A stretch of 64,000 bases of DNA from Vibrio hepatarius (GCF_018860525.1 NZ_JAHKPM010000065.1:124001-188000), one strand, 5' to 3'. Counted from the stretch's first letter, positions 7,128 through 16,830 are shown. Notes: generated by a model from the sequence alone, not told the origin. Made by a program: numbers and translations.

Positions 7128-8333
7128 CTATAATATAAATGGAATATGGATAACTTCACCATCACGGCTTAAGTCCAATCCTTTTAAATCTATGTGGCTA
7201 ACCATATAACCACTATCAAGTTTGCTATTCATATAAAGTCGAGTGCCATTGCTTAACTCAACAAATGGGTGACTTGCATTACCGCCAAAGCTGACTATTT
7301 GACCAGACAAATAACGCGTTAAATTGTCTCTTACTGTAATATTCTCAAACCTAACATCAACCGTTTGACCTGTGCTAGAAGTCAGTTCTTTATTCACTTG
7401 GCGAATCTGACTACGTATTTCATTGGTAATTTGGCCGGTGACCATTATGCTTTCTTGCCGCCTCTCGACCATAAGCCCTTTTAACAAACCTTTTTCTCTT
7501 AGTTCATTAATGAATTTGTGAATATATCCGCCCAAATCATTAGCAACTTGCCAATGCTTTAAACCCTGGATTTGTTCTAACTCAGCTGTAACTTTATCCC
7601 ACTGCTCTCCAGACTGTATAGCACCAGAAATCCTAACCTCTCCAATTATACGAGTTGGCATCACATGAACACTCTGATAACCATTTGCCGCTAAAACAGC
7701 TGCTACATTGTCTACCAACTTATCTGTACAGATCGCTTGGGCATTAAAACGAATTGAATGCTGTTTCAATCCTTCTTGTAGCTTAGACATAGAAGTTGAG
7801 TTATCGCAGTATCCTGTTAAAGTCACAACACCGTCTTGTCCCCAACTAGCTTCTATTTGGTGCAGTGCGGGTACATTTAGCTGACTTTGTAACCATAGCT
7901 GTGGGTTAAATACCGGCTGAGTTTTTGCGGGTAACATAAGCACAAATGCCATCAACACCAAAGCAAAAAAAGTGGTACAGAGCAAAGCTATATTTCCCCA
8001 ACTATTAATCATTTTACTGGAATGTGGCGGCAACTTTTGCCATTTCAGTGTTTGATTGCAATTACCGAGAATAAAGCCAACACCACATATTTCTATAGGT
8101 TGCCCCATTGGTAATGGTGTAGATGAGTTAACCAACATGCCCTTAACCCAGACATTTATATTATCCTTTACAACCACGCCTTTTTCATCGACCTTGATGT
8201 TTATGGCATCATGCTCAACAAGGGGGACCATGATGTCGCCATTAGCCCCCATTGAAAGCTCACCTAGAGGCATCTTTAGTTCTCTACCCTGCATAGGGCC
8301 AGTAAGCCATAAAAGTTTGATACTAGGTTCCAT
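7128..8333 (-). CDS. sctD: T3SS inner-membrane ring protein SctD (SsaD/EscD-like)
   Basis: The start is taken as ATG at 8333, preceded by GAGGAG; an in-frame GTG lies at 8339. The product is 401 aa, as SsaD (403). An N-terminal cytoplasmic FHA-like domain (about residues 1-100) is followed by one membrane helix (IALLCTTFFALVLMAFVLML, about 115-137) and periplasmic BON-like domains, the SctD layout. SctD forms the outer ring of the inner-membrane base. It follows the secretin gene by 12 bp. Confidence 0.88.
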   Translation of the reverse strand: MEPSIKLLWLTGPMQGRELKMPLGELSMGANGDIMVPLVEHDAINIKVDEKGVVVKDNINVWVKGMLVNSSTPLPMGQPIEICGVGFILGNCNQTLKWQKLPPHSSKMINSWGNIALLCTTFFALVLMAFVLMLPAKTQPVFNPQLWLQSQLNVPALHQIEASWGQDGVVTLTGYCDNSTSMSKLQEGLKQHSIRFNAQAICTDKLVDNVAAVLAANGYQSVHVMPTRIIGEVRISGAIQSGEQWDKVTAELEQIQGLKHWQVANDLGGYIHKFINELREKGLLKGLMVERRQESIMVTGQITNEIRSQIRQVNKELTSSTGQTVDVRFENITVRDNLTRYLSGQIVSFGGNASHPFVELSNGTRLYMNSKLDSGYMVSHIDLKGLDLSRDGEVIHIPFIL

Positions 8334-8345
8334 AGTCACTCCTCG

Positions 8346-9800
8346 TTATTGATTAACGGGTTCTGCTTTGATTAGGAACAAACGCATCACACTTTGTTTA
8401 CTATGGTTGGTGCTTCGGAAGAGCCCACCTAGTAATGGTATATCGCCAAGTAAAGGAATTTTATTTTCAATTGTTTGGTCTTTATCTTGAACAAAACCGC
8501 CAAGCAATAAACTTTCTCCGGTTTTTAAAGTAGCCTGTGTTGCAATCTCAGAGTTTTCAACCTGTGGTAGAGGGTCCTTACTATTAATAGATTTAGATTG
8601 CTGTCCATCTTGAATATTAAGTGACAACATCACTTTCCTATGATTTTTTTCATCAACCAATCTTGGAGTCACTCTTAGCAGAGAGCCCGTTGTAACAGAT
8701 TCGAGCTTGGCAACTTTTTCACCCTCTACTTTGGTATAGAAAGTAATGTTTTTATCCAATACCGCTTGGATATTGTTCAGCGTTACTACTGAAGGCCTCG
8801 ACAATACCTTCGCTTTAGAATTTTGTTCTAACGCATTTAATCGGACCATAAAGTTTCCGGTATTACCAATAACGGTAGAAAAATTATCGCTGTTCAAGCT
8901 ACCTTGGTTAAATGATACACCTCCACCCCCTATTTTGGCAGCAGCTGACCAATCAATACCTAACTGATTAAAATCAGATGTATCAACATCAATAATGGTG
9001 ACAGAGATTTCAATCATGGTTGGAGTGATATCAAGTTGTTTAATTAAAGAAGCATACATTGTCATATCTAAGTTACTTGCGCGGATAATGACTGCATTTT
9101 GCCTTGAGTCTGCGGAAAAGCTGGTTGTACTGCTATTTTTGGGGTCTGAATTATCTTCCTGCTCAATTTGTTTTAGAACAGAAACAACACCAGGCACAGT
9201 AACATCTTGGCTTCGATAGCTATATACCGTATCGGTAGCCGATGCGTATTTAAGAGGAAAGATACGCACTGCTTTTTGAGACTTAGCATGCTGCTGAGAA
9301 TCATTGTCTAGCTGTTGCACGAACTTAGCAACTGAGCTTACGCACGCTGGTACTCCATTAACTTGTACCGCGTGAAGCCCCGATATGGAGGTCACTTCAC
9401 AGGCGACTTTATCTAGCAAGTTGGCTTTTGCGATATAACGTATTGCTTGGTCATTCGACAGAGAAGACAGCGATACAACGTCATTAATGACCTGACGGGC
9501 TTTATAAACATGCAATAAATCACCGTCGTAGTACCAAACTAAACCGTACTGTTGAGCTAGCATAGTTAAGATCTGTTTTGGCGTTTTTCCATCAATCTGT
9601 CCACTGAAAGTATCTGTGACTTGATCGCTGACTTCAATGGGGATCCCATAATTTTTTCCAACATCTTCGATAACAGATTTCAATGGTGTTCCACGGCTAT
9701 AGAAAATAAAAGGTTCACCATGCCACTGTACTGCCGATATTGGTGCGGCATGTGCAAAGTTAATTGTGCAAAGCAGTAGCCAACATATTAATTTTTTCAT
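8346..9800 (-). CDS. sctC: T3SS outer-membrane secretin SctC (SsaC/EscC-type)
   Basis: This 484-aa protein begins with a signal peptide (MKKLICWLLLCTINFAHA). N-terminal N0/N1-type domains follow, with LAQQYGLVWYYDGDLLHVYK, then the secretin barrel domain at about residues 240-480. The conserved end motif IPLLGDIPLLGGLF is present. Secretins form the outer-membrane ring through which the needle passes. Its ATG overlaps the stop of the upstream spiC-like gene by 4 bp. Length matches SsaC (497 aa). Confidence 0.93.
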   Translation of the reverse strand: MKKLICWLLLCTINFAHAAPISAVQWHGEPFIFYSRGTPLKSVIEDVGKNYGIPIEVSDQVTDTFSGQIDGKTPKQILTMLAQQYGLVWYYDGDLLHVYKARQVINDVVSLSSLSNDQAIRYIAKANLLDKVACEVTSISGLHAVQVNGVPACVSSVAKFVQQLDNDSQQHAKSQKAVRIFPLKYASATDTVYSYRSQDVTVPGVVSVLKQIEQEDNSDPKNSSTTSFSADSRQNAVIIRASNLDMTMYASLIKQLDITPTMIEISVTIIDVDTSDFNQLGIDWSAAAKIGGGGVSFNQGSLNSDNFSTVIGNTGNFMVRLNALEQNSKAKVLSRPSVVTLNNIQAVLDKNITFYTKVEGEKVAKLESVTTGSLLRVTPRLVDEKNHRKVMLSLNIQDGQQSKSINSKDPLPQVENSEIATQATLKTGESLLLGGFVQDKDQTIENKIPLLGDIPLLGGLFRSTNHSKQSVMRLFLIKAEPVNQ

Positions 9801-10186
9801 AACTTACTCCTCCAAATACGAGGTCTATTAGCCGGGGGTGATTTCAACATGTCCTGTTCCAAGTAATGGGCCAAGGCTAGTTGCATTTTCATTGATGACA
9901 CAAGAACTTCGTCATCTATTGCACTCGGGTAGCAATACCATAAGACCCAGTCATCACCACAATGCTCGATAGAACAGTCCCATCCGTGCTCACAAGCGGC
10001 TAGCACAAGGGTAGCCTGCTTCGACCAACTGCGATGATTTGGAGGTGACATCTTCATTCCGATCGTGACGTAATGTTCCGATTTCAGCCAGCGAAGTAGT
10101 CTGCTCGCACAAGAACCTTGCCATTTACTATTAGGGGGTAAGTCATTTGTATCTAAATAACCTAACGCCAATAAACGTTCGACCAT
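9797..10186 (-). CDS. SpiC/SsaB/EsaB-like T3SS gatekeeper component
   Basis: This 129-aa protein aligns by eye with Salmonella SpiC/SsaB (133 aa). The stretch ATLVLAACEHGWDCSIEHCG corresponds to VTLLLAAHPDVHDYAIQLTA, with aligned DDWVLWYCYPS and a C-terminal ALAHYLEQ helix. SpiC/SsaB acts with SsaL and SsaM in the gatekeeper that orders translocator before effector export. The gene leads the ssaB-C-D-E-sseA transcript, as in SPI-2, and overlaps sctC by 4 bp. An inverted-repeat operator lies upstream. Similarity is moderate but position supports it. Confidence 0.78.
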   Translation of the reverse strand: MVERLLALGYLDTNDLPPNSKWQGSCASRLLRWLKSEHYVTIGMKMSPPNHRSWSKQATLVLAACEHGWDCSIEHCGDDWVLWYCYPSAIDDEVLVSSMKMQLALAHYLEQDMLKSPPANRPRIWRSKL

Positions 10187-10244
10187 TGAAAACCTCTTTC
10201 TCCGATTATGAATACATTATCAATATTTCACTTATTACCATCTA

Positions 10245-10260
10245 TCAGGTGAACACCTTA
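10245..10260. promoter_or_regulatory. Inverted-repeat operator in the ssaB/ssrA divergent promoter region
   Basis: The sequence TCAGGTGAACACCTTA is TCAGGT-N4-ACCTTA. Its centre is about 66 bp upstream of the ssaB-like ATG (10186) and about 124 bp from the ssrA-like start (10376), so it could act on both. It differs from the site before sctR at only two spacer bases. Confidence 0.65.
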
Positions 10261-10375
10261 ATCTGAAATTGATGCAAATCTATTATTGTCATTCGACGGC
10301 AAAGATGGACCTCAGGCGGTTATTCGCGCTATGGTAGAATTAGAAAAATGAATCTCTACGGCCTTAGGATTGGAT

Positions 10376-13162
10376 ATGAAAACTAGCTGGAACTCCTCTC
10401 TCGTAACCAAACTCACCGTCGCATTTGTTTCTGTTTTTATTGGCTTATGGGTCCTAATCCAAATCAGCGCCTTTGATAACACCTACAAAGGCACTCTAAA
10501 TCAAACACTCAAAAGCTATAACGAAATGGGAGAGATTCGATCTCAGATGAATCAAAGCTTGTTTCAACAAGCCATGGAAGATACACAGCAATTTGAACAA
10601 AGACTCGAGCAATTTAAAACGTTAAGGATTGATCCCAATATTGAACTGGTTGCTAGACAATTTAATATTGGACAAGGAACTTTGGATATTGACCATAAAA
10701 AGCTGTGGGCTCTCCAAACATTCGGTATTGCCGGGCAACAACGATATGTTGACTCCTTTATTATAGAGCCGAATAAACATGTCTCAATTTACTCTGCGTC
10801 CGAGCGAGAACGGGAACATCAAGAGCAGAGAATTCAAGAAATTATTGACCTTGCTAAGCTTCCGGCAAAAGAGGGCTTTCGCTGGAGTGAGCCTAAGTAT
10901 GACCGCGAACGCAACAGTGTTTACATTTTGCTAAGTTACACACTAGCTCCCAACAATAGTTTGGCCCGTCAGGTTGGTTTTGCGATTAACATTGAAGATG
11001 TACTCACGGTTTCCAATGTCTATGCCAAAGATGATATCAATTTATTTATTACCCGAGATGAAATAGTCCCTGTATTTGGTCAAACTGGAATAAATGACAC
11101 GATAGAGAAAGAGTTGAAACAGTTTATTAACTATAACCAGAGTGCTAGTGCTGTCAAAGGTAAACCTAAATTTCCTCAAATCAACAACTTTTATGTGGTC
11201 AGTAAATTTATTGATGGCCCAAACTGGCATCAAATTTCGTTAATACCCAGGTCTAAAATTGAAAAACTCGCCTATGCACCATTTTATAATGAACTTAAGT
11301 GGTCTCTCGTATCCTTCGGCCTTATGGCCATTATTATGCTTGTCATATTGAGAAAGTCCCTTGCTAACCCCATTCGCCGTTTTGTAGACATCATTAATAG
11401 CGATCGACAGCCAACCTTTGATAGACGCCTGTCTGAATCCCGAAAAGACGAACTCGGAGACATTGCAAGGGCTTATAACATGCTACTTGATACAATCAAG
11501 TCGAGCTACGATGAATTAGAATCGAAAGTTGAGCTACGAACAGTTGAATTGGCGCACGCCAAACAGGTCGCAGAAAAAGCAACGGCTAGAAAAAGTGAGC
11601 ATCTAACTAATATTAGCCATGAAATAAGAACACCGCTTAATGGAATTATCGGTTCATTGGAATTATTACGAAATACTATTTTAACTGACCAGCAAGCTGA
11701 TCTTAGAAACACAGCTTATACATGCGCTAAATCATTATTAAGCATTATTAATAACTTGCTAGATTTTTCGCGCATAGAAGCAGACCAAATTGAATTAAAT
11801 ATTAGCGACAACCCTCTTCTTAAAATCGTCGATGAGGCTATGTTAACCATACAATCGTACATCATAGATAAACCAATCCAGCTAAAAACTATTGTTAGTT
11901 CAAACACTCCAGAAACGAGCTCATTTGATCCTATTCGCGTAAGACAAATCTTAGTTAACTTGTTAGGTAATGCGGCAAAGTTCACTGAGCAAGGTGAGAT
12001 TGTTTTGTCTATTGATGTCATAGATAAACAACTATGGTTCTGTGTCAAAGATACAGGGCCAGGAATTCGAGAAGATAAGCTCAATGAAGTATTTGAACCT
12101 TTCCGACAATCTTCACAACATCAGGTAGGCACTGGTTTAGGCCTACCTATTTCACGTAAACTGGCAAATATAATAGGCGGAAGTCTTACAGTAACAAGTG
12201 AGTATGGTGAAGGCTCAGAGTTTATCTTCAAAATGCCTCTGAATAACACAGGAATGCTTTTACGCCTTAAAGAAGCAGTTATTGAAGCACCTGAAACACT
12301 TCACCCACAGATTCAAGCATGGGGCGGCCACTGCATTTCCAGTGACTCTGATACACTCAAAAACGAAGAATTTCATTACTTACCTTGGCGTTTATGGAAA
12401 CGACTATACGAACTGCAGCATGGTATTTCCACACAAAAAACGCATACAAATCCAAAAGAAATGATTCCATGGAAGCTGAAAGTATTACTCGTCGATGACG
12501 TTGAAACCAATCGTGACATAGTGAGCAAAATGCTGATTGAACTGGGTCAAGAAGTGACATGCGCCAGCAGCGGAAAGATGGCCCTTAAATACAGTGAACA
12601 GCATGTATTCGATTTGGTATTGATGGATATTAGGATGCCAGAGCTCGATGGCTATCAGACGACCAAGTTTTGGCGAGAAAGCGAGACCACGCTGGATACC
12701 GACTGCCCTATCATAGCCCTGACTGCAAACGCTAATCCGTCAGAGCATGATAATTCGATAAACCTTATGAACGGCTACCTAACCAAGCCTGTGTCTATGA
12801 AAGAACTCGCTAAAGTATTAGAGCATGCAGCAGAAATTCAAATAGATCGCGACATGCAACCGGACATTAATATGGAGTCAGATACTCCCATTATGGATTT
12901 CAATGAAGGTGAATTTACCCAACGCTTAACCAACCACTTCAAAGAAATGGCCAATGCAGCAAGGGAAAGCTTCGCTGATAAGAATTGGTCTGAGTTCAAA
13001 GACATCTTACACAATGTAAAAGGCAGTGCAGGGCTTGCCGGTGCAACTAATGTTTTCGATACGGTGAGCACTCTAGAGCATCAAATTGAAAACGGCCAGA
13101 AAATAACCGATGAAGAGTTTTCTCTGTTAATCAATGCTCTAGAAAAATACAGCAGTAAATAA
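10376..13162 (+). CDS. SsrA/EsrA-like hybrid sensor histidine kinase
   Basis: The start ATG at 10376 has AGGA 6 bp upstream; the frame is open from a TTG at 10370. The 928-aa product has two membrane helices (about residues 12-32 and 305-325) bracketing a periplasmic sensor. HAMP, HisKA (ISHEIRTPLNG, His near 414), HATPase (TGPGIRE; GTGLGLPIS), a receiver (LVLMDIRMPELDGY, Asp near 750) and an HPt domain (HNVKGSAGLAGA, His near 878) follow. This is the tripartite architecture of SsrA/EsrA, which phosphorylates SsrB. It is transcribed away from the apparatus operon and converges on the response-regulator gene. Confidence 0.87.
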   Translation: MKTSWNSSLVTKLTVAFVSVFIGLWVLIQISAFDNTYKGTLNQTLKSYNEMGEIRSQMNQSLFQQAMEDTQQFEQRLEQFKTLRIDPNIELVARQFNIGQGTLDIDHKKLWALQTFGIAGQQRYVDSFIIEPNKHVSIYSASEREREHQEQRIQEIIDLAKLPAKEGFRWSEPKYDRERNSVYILLSYTLAPNNSLARQVGFAINIEDVLTVSNVYAKDDINLFITRDEIVPVFGQTGINDTIEKELKQFINYNQSASAVKGKPKFPQINNFYVVSKFIDGPNWHQISLIPRSKIEKLAYAPFYNELKWSLVSFGLMAIIMLVILRKSLANPIRRFVDIINSDRQPTFDRRLSESRKDELGDIARAYNMLLDTIKSSYDELESKVELRTVELAHAKQVAEKATARKSEHLTNISHEIRTPLNGIIGSLELLRNTILTDQQADLRNTAYTCAKSLLSIINNLLDFSRIEADQIELNISDNPLLKIVDEAMLTIQSYIIDKPIQLKTIVSSNTPETSSFDPIRVRQILVNLLGNAAKFTEQGEIVLSIDVIDKQLWFCVKDTGPGIREDKLNEVFEPFRQSSQHQVGTGLGLPISRKLANIIGGSLTVTSEYGEGSEFIFKMPLNNTGMLLRLKEAVIEAPETLHPQIQAWGGHCISSDSDTLKNEEFHYLPWRLWKRLYELQHGISTQKTHTNPKEMIPWKLKVLLVDDVETNRDIVSKMLIELGQEVTCASSGKMALKYSEQHVFDLVLMDIRMPELDGYQTTKFWRESETTLDTDCPIIALTANANPSEHDNSINLMNGYLTKPVSMKELAKVLEHAAEIQIDRDMQPDINMESDTPIMDFNEGEFTQRLTNHFKEMANAARESFADKNWSEFKDILHNVKGSAGLAGATNVFDTVSTLEHQIENGQKITDEEFSLLINALEKYSSK

Positions 13163-13391
13163 CACGTTGGCAAGTTTTTATATGATGGCAGAATGCATCG
13201 AACTATGCATTTGCTTTAATTTTTATTGTTCTTTGATAACTTAATGAAAAATTGGATAAATAGAAAGATTTAATCTCGCACGTTTGGCATTTTTCATTCC
13301 ATTCACTGGTTTTTGTGTTTACGATGGCAAGGTTTAGTTTCGTGGTAGCGCTACTCGCGACTTATCAAGGTATTAGATTTAAGGAATTGTT

Positions 13392-13617
13392 ATTAATAGA
13401 TTATTAGTGTTAGCGGGAGTGTTTATCGCATTTATCGCGCATGGTACACCTGTGAATTTAGAATATTGCTCAGAGACCGTTATTCAATCAAGCAGATTAG
13501 AAGATGATCAAAGGGTTGAGGTTGTCAAAACTACCACTGGTTATTCCTGACTACGAATATGACAAAAAAACAGGAAACATACGACTTCTTTGCCAACAAA
13601 CCTCACAAGGTATTTAA
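13392..13617 (+). pseudogene. Frameshifted remnant of a small exported protein between ssrA and ssrB
   Basis: After an AAGGA ribosome-binding-like sequence, a frame opening at an ATT codon (13392) encodes a signal-peptide-like start (NRLLVLAGVFIAFIAHG) and runs to a TGA at 13548-13550. A one-base frame change lets it continue as DYEYDKKTGNIRLLCQQTSQ to a TAA at 13615-13617. The whole would be about 75 aa. Absence of a standard start codon and the frame change both point to decay, although a sequencing error cannot be excluded. No family is recognised. The flanks (13163-13391, 13618-13695) show no other gene. Confidence 0.45.
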
Positions 13618-13695
13618 AGTGTATTAGTTACGACTAGATCTAACCGCTACCCTTTCCACTTGCTAGCGGTCAGTGATTAAAAATTAGCAACGGAC

Positions 13696-14340
13696 CTAAA
13701 TACCCATCCTGTGTGCCCACTTCATTAAATCTGCTACGTTATGTGCATCAAGTTTACGCATTATATTCATTCGGTGGGTTTCTACCGTCTTTAATCCAAT
13801 CAGTAACGCTTCTGCAATGTCACGGTTGCGTTTGCCTTCGAAGATAAGCTTAAGCACTTGCTTTTCACGTGGTGTTAAAACGGGAATATCGCCTTCTTCA
13901 ACGAGGCTTAATGCCTCGATGTGTTTGGCATCTAACGCGGGATCTAAAAAGTTTTTCCCCCTAGTGACACTTTTAATCGCAGCAAGTAACGTACTTTTTG
14001 ACCCATTTTTGAGCACATATCCATTTGAGCCAGCATCTAAAGCCTCACGAGCTTTCCTTTCCTCTTCCGAAGCAGTTAACACAATAACCATCATTTCGGG
14101 CCAACGCTTACGTAATTGCCTTATGGCCTCTACACCAGACATACCTGGTAAATTAAGATCCATAAAAACCATATCTGGTTTAAGCTTCAAACACTCTTCG
14201 TAGACTTTTAATCCATCATTAACAAAACCGACTAATTCCAAATTCGGATAAGGCGCAAGACAACTTTTCAAACCATCAAATATAAGATCATGGTCGTCTA
14301 CAACCAAAATTTTTAGCTGTGAGTATTCACCAAATGTCAT
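13696..14340 (-). CDS. SsrB/EsrB-like NarL-family response regulator
   Basis: The start ATG at 14340 has GGAGG just upstream; the frame is open to 14358. The 214-aa product matches SsrB in length (212). The N-terminal receiver has the acidic pair in VVDDHD, phospho-acceptor Asp in MVFMDLNLPGMSG, conserved Thr in VIVLTAS and Lys in GYVLKNGS. The C-terminal LuxR-type helix-turn-helix is LTPREKQVLKLIFEGKRNRD, then GLKTVETHRMNIMRKL. In SPI-2 and Edwardsiella such a protein activates the T3SS operons. It converges with the kinase gene rather than following it. Confidence 0.88.
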   Translation of the reverse strand: MTFGEYSQLKILVVDDHDLIFDGLKSCLAPYPNLELVGFVNDGLKVYEECLKLKPDMVFMDLNLPGMSGVEAIRQLRKRWPEMMVIVLTASEEERKAREALDAGSNGYVLKNGSKSTLLAAIKSVTRGKNFLDPALDAKHIEALSLVEEGDIPVLTPREKQVLKLIFEGKRNRDIAEALLIGLKTVETHRMNIMRKLDAHNVADLMKWAHRMGI

Positions 14341-14722
14341 TGTCTTCCTCCACATCATAGACTGATACGAATCAGATTTACTATAACCAAATGGTTACAA
14401 ATTTATTGATTATATTAATAATTAATCTATCACCCACTAGCAACTTATCAAGAATGTTTTTCATTTAAGTGATGTAGATTAGACTAAGTGGCGAAAGACA
14501 GCCCAAAATGGTCAAAAATCAACCTACAAAGCAAGTTTAGTCGATTAAACGTATCAGTATATTTTTATTAATATAGGGCCTAGCGTGATATGAACATTGA
14601 GTAACATAAATACAGAAATGTGTAGGTGAAATCATATTGTTTTGGGTTGTTTGTAGACGGCAAGACTTGCGTTAAAAGCAACTACAATCTTATTAAAAAT
14701 AACAGAAAGTATTATGCTAATT
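14341..14722 (-). other. Non-coding gap between sctU and ssrB, with ssrB promoter region
   Basis: This 380-bp AT-rich stretch has no credible gene. A perfect inverted repeat TAACCA-AA-TGGTTA sits at 14384-14397, about 45-58 bp upstream of the ssrB-like ATG. A lone half site TAGGTGA occurs near 14622. No clear terminator for the sctRSTU transcript was found, so read-through into ssrB is possible. Confidence 0.5.
14384..14397. promoter_or_regulatory. 14-bp perfect inverted repeat upstream of ssrB-like gene
   Basis: TAACCA-AA-TGGTTA lies in the probable promoter of the response-regulator gene. It differs from the operator shared by the other T3SS promoters, so a different regulator may bind. 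Binding protein unknown. Confidence 0.4.
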
Positions 14723-15775
14723 TTAGTCATCACTTTCATCATAAGATACACTCATGATGATTCGAAGCAACTCTGACACAGGTTCAAATAAAGATTCAGG
14801 TATCGCATGACCTGATTCAACATCTTTAAATAAAGCTCTAGCTAAAGGAATATTTTCAACTAAAGGTATTGTATGTTTTTCTGCCATCTCGACAACATGA
14901 AGAGCCATATGGTCTTGTGCTTTATCCAAGACCACTGGAAGCGGAGTTTCACCCGGTTGATAGTACAAGCACACTGCAAGATGAGTTGGATTTCGAACAA
15001 TAACAGTTGACTTCTTAACATTAGAAACAAGAGAGCCATTAGCTGTTTCTCTTTGCAACTCGCGACGTTTCTGTTTTACTTCTGGGTTACCTTCTGTTTC
15101 CTTATATTCTTGCTTGGTATCATCTTTTGACATTTTAAGTTCTTTCATAGTCTGGAAGTGAACAAACGCATAATCTGCAACAGAGAATATTAAATAGCAG
15201 ATTAAAAAAGCACCCCACAACCATTTCACTAAAGTGAAAGTCACTTCTACACCGCACTCTGCTCCACAAGTAGGTAGATATTGAAACATGTTGATATGCT
15301 GGTGTAACAAGTAGTAGAAGACCAAACTCAAAACCAAAATCTTCAATATATTTTTCAATAACGAAAACACGCTTTTCATTGAAAAAATATTTTTTGCATT
15401 ATTGACTATATTGATTTTATTGAAGCTGGGATTAAGGCTTTCTGAAGCCCAAACTGGACCAGTTTGCACCATACAACTAAAAATAACCGTAATAATTAGT
15501 AGAAAAATCAGCCCAGCTATAAAACGTACCATGATGAACACGAAGGCAGCTAAAACCATTTCAGCGGCAACTTTGATTGGAAGATTTATCGAGTTAATCG
15601 CAATATCGATCATCTTCCAGATTGCCTCCATCATCCCTTGCCCCTCAACGATGAAGTAGCCAAGAATGACAGCCATTTGAAACCCAGTTACAATTTCTGG
15701 GCTTTTTACAACTTGTCCTTTCTTACGCGCATCTCTTAAGCGTTTTTGTGTCGGTTTTTCCGTTTTCTCAGCCAT
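14723..15775 (-). CDS. sctU: T3SS export apparatus switch protein SctU (SsaU/EscU-like)
   Basis: This 350-aa protein starts MAEKTEKPTQKRLRDARKKG, the FlhB/YscU N-terminal signature. Four membrane helices fill about residues 25-215, followed by a cytoplasmic domain with the autocleavage motif NPTH (in VIVRNPTHLAVCL). Self-cleavage switches substrate specificity from early to late secretion. Length matches SsaU (352 aa). It is the last gene of sctR-S-T-U, with 2 bp between the sctT stop and its start. Confidence 0.95.
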   Translation of the reverse strand: MAEKTEKPTQKRLRDARKKGQVVKSPEIVTGFQMAVILGYFIVEGQGMMEAIWKMIDIAINSINLPIKVAAEMVLAAFVFIMVRFIAGLIFLLIITVIFSCMVQTGPVWASESLNPSFNKINIVNNAKNIFSMKSVFSLLKNILKILVLSLVFYYLLHQHINMFQYLPTCGAECGVEVTFTLVKWLWGAFLICYLIFSVADYAFVHFQTMKELKMSKDDTKQEYKETEGNPEVKQKRRELQRETANGSLVSNVKKSTVIVRNPTHLAVCLYYQPGETPLPVVLDKAQDHMALHVVEMAEKHTIPLVENIPLARALFKDVESGHAIPESLFEPVSELLRIIMSVSYDESDD

Positions 15776-15777
15776 AT

Positions 15778-16560
15778 TTAGCCTTTCATCAATTGAAATA
15801 AAGTAGAAATTTTTCCTTCAAATTGATTAATTTGCTCCAAGTAATGAGACAAAGAAAAATGTATAGTCACCAATAAAAGAAATACCACCAATATACTCTT
15901 AATTGGCATAGATAAGAAAAATACGTTGAGTTGTTCTACTGAGCGATTGACTAAGCCAAGGGCTACATCCACCATGATCATAACGACCATCGATGGTAGT
16001 GCAAAACTCAGGCACATCTCGGACATCATTTGCCATTGCTGACTAATAAAAACCAACAGTTCCTTATTAAAAGACAAAGCAGATTCCGGAGGTAGTGAAG
16101 AATAAGACTGATATAAAGCCGTTAATAGCGCATTAAACCCTCCAGAGACTAAGAAAAGCACTCCTAAGATCTGAGTAAATAACATCCCAAAAACGGATGA
16201 CTGGAGTCCCATTAATGGGTTTAAAACTGTCGACATCGAAGCACCACGCATCGTATCGATAACAAACCCCGCCATATCAATCGCCCAAAAAGGAATAGCG
16301 GCACAAAAACCAACAATAATACCAATCAACAATTCCTCACCGTATATCAAAATTAACTCTATTAGTGGCTTAGAAGAGAAATCTGCCGGATGTGCCTGCA
16401 TCATAGGGATTATAGGGAGAGCAAACATCAGCACTAGGGAATTACGAATTAATCCACTTCCCATGGCTCCGCCTTTAAAAAGCGGTAGCATCAACATCAT
16501 ACCTAGAGGTCGCATCATGCATAGAGCAAGAATAGGAACGTATTCTACTAGGGCAGACAT
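15778..16560 (-). CDS. sctT: T3SS export apparatus protein SctT (SsaT/EscT-like)
   Basis: This 260-aa protein is a polytopic membrane protein of the FliR/YscT/SpaR family. It has several long hydrophobic helices and the motif RGASMSTVLNPLMGLQSSV in the central loop. SctT is a component of the SctRST core complex of the export gate. Length equals SsaT (259 aa). It starts immediately after the sctS stop codon, in the invariant R-S-T-U order. Confidence 0.94.
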   Translation of the reverse strand: MSALVEYVPILALCMMRPLGMMLMLPLFKGGAMGSGLIRNSLVLMFALPIIPMMQAHPADFSSKPLIELILIYGEELLIGIIVGFCAAIPFWAIDMAGFVIDTMRGASMSTVLNPLMGLQSSVFGMLFTQILGVLFLVSGGFNALLTALYQSYSSLPPESALSFNKELLVFISQQWQMMSEMCLSFALPSMVVMIMVDVALGLVNRSVEQLNVFFLSMPIKSILVVFLLLVTIHFSLSHYLEQINQFEGKISTLFQLMKG

Positions 16561-16830
16561 TTATCCTCCCACATAGCCAATTTGGTCAAACGCCAAACCT
16601 GCATAGTTGAGTAATGTACTCCCCATCCAATGGTAACTAACCGCGAGCGTTATACAAACAGCAACTAACTTAATGAGAAACTGCAATGACTGATCTTGAA
16701 TCTGAGTCAACGCTTGAAACAAGCTAACTAGAATACCTACGACAGATGCAACTAATACCACTGGCATCGACAATATAAGGACTATCCACAATAACTCAGA
16801 CGTAAAATGTACGATGACGGCTTCATTCAT
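16561..16830 (-). CDS. sctS: T3SS export apparatus protein SctS (SsaS/EscS-like)
   Basis: This 89-aa protein has two membrane helices flanking VGILVSLFQALTQIQDQSLQ, the FliQ/SctS family signature. It forms part of the export gate helical assembly with SctR and SctT. The ATG overlaps the sctR stop by 4 bp, indicating translational coupling. Length matches SsaS (88 aa). Confidence 0.95.
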   Translation of the reverse strand: MNEAVIVHFTSELLWIVLILSMPVVLVASVVGILVSLFQALTQIQDQSLQFLIKLVAVCITLAVSYHWMGSTLLNYAGLAFDQIGYVGG

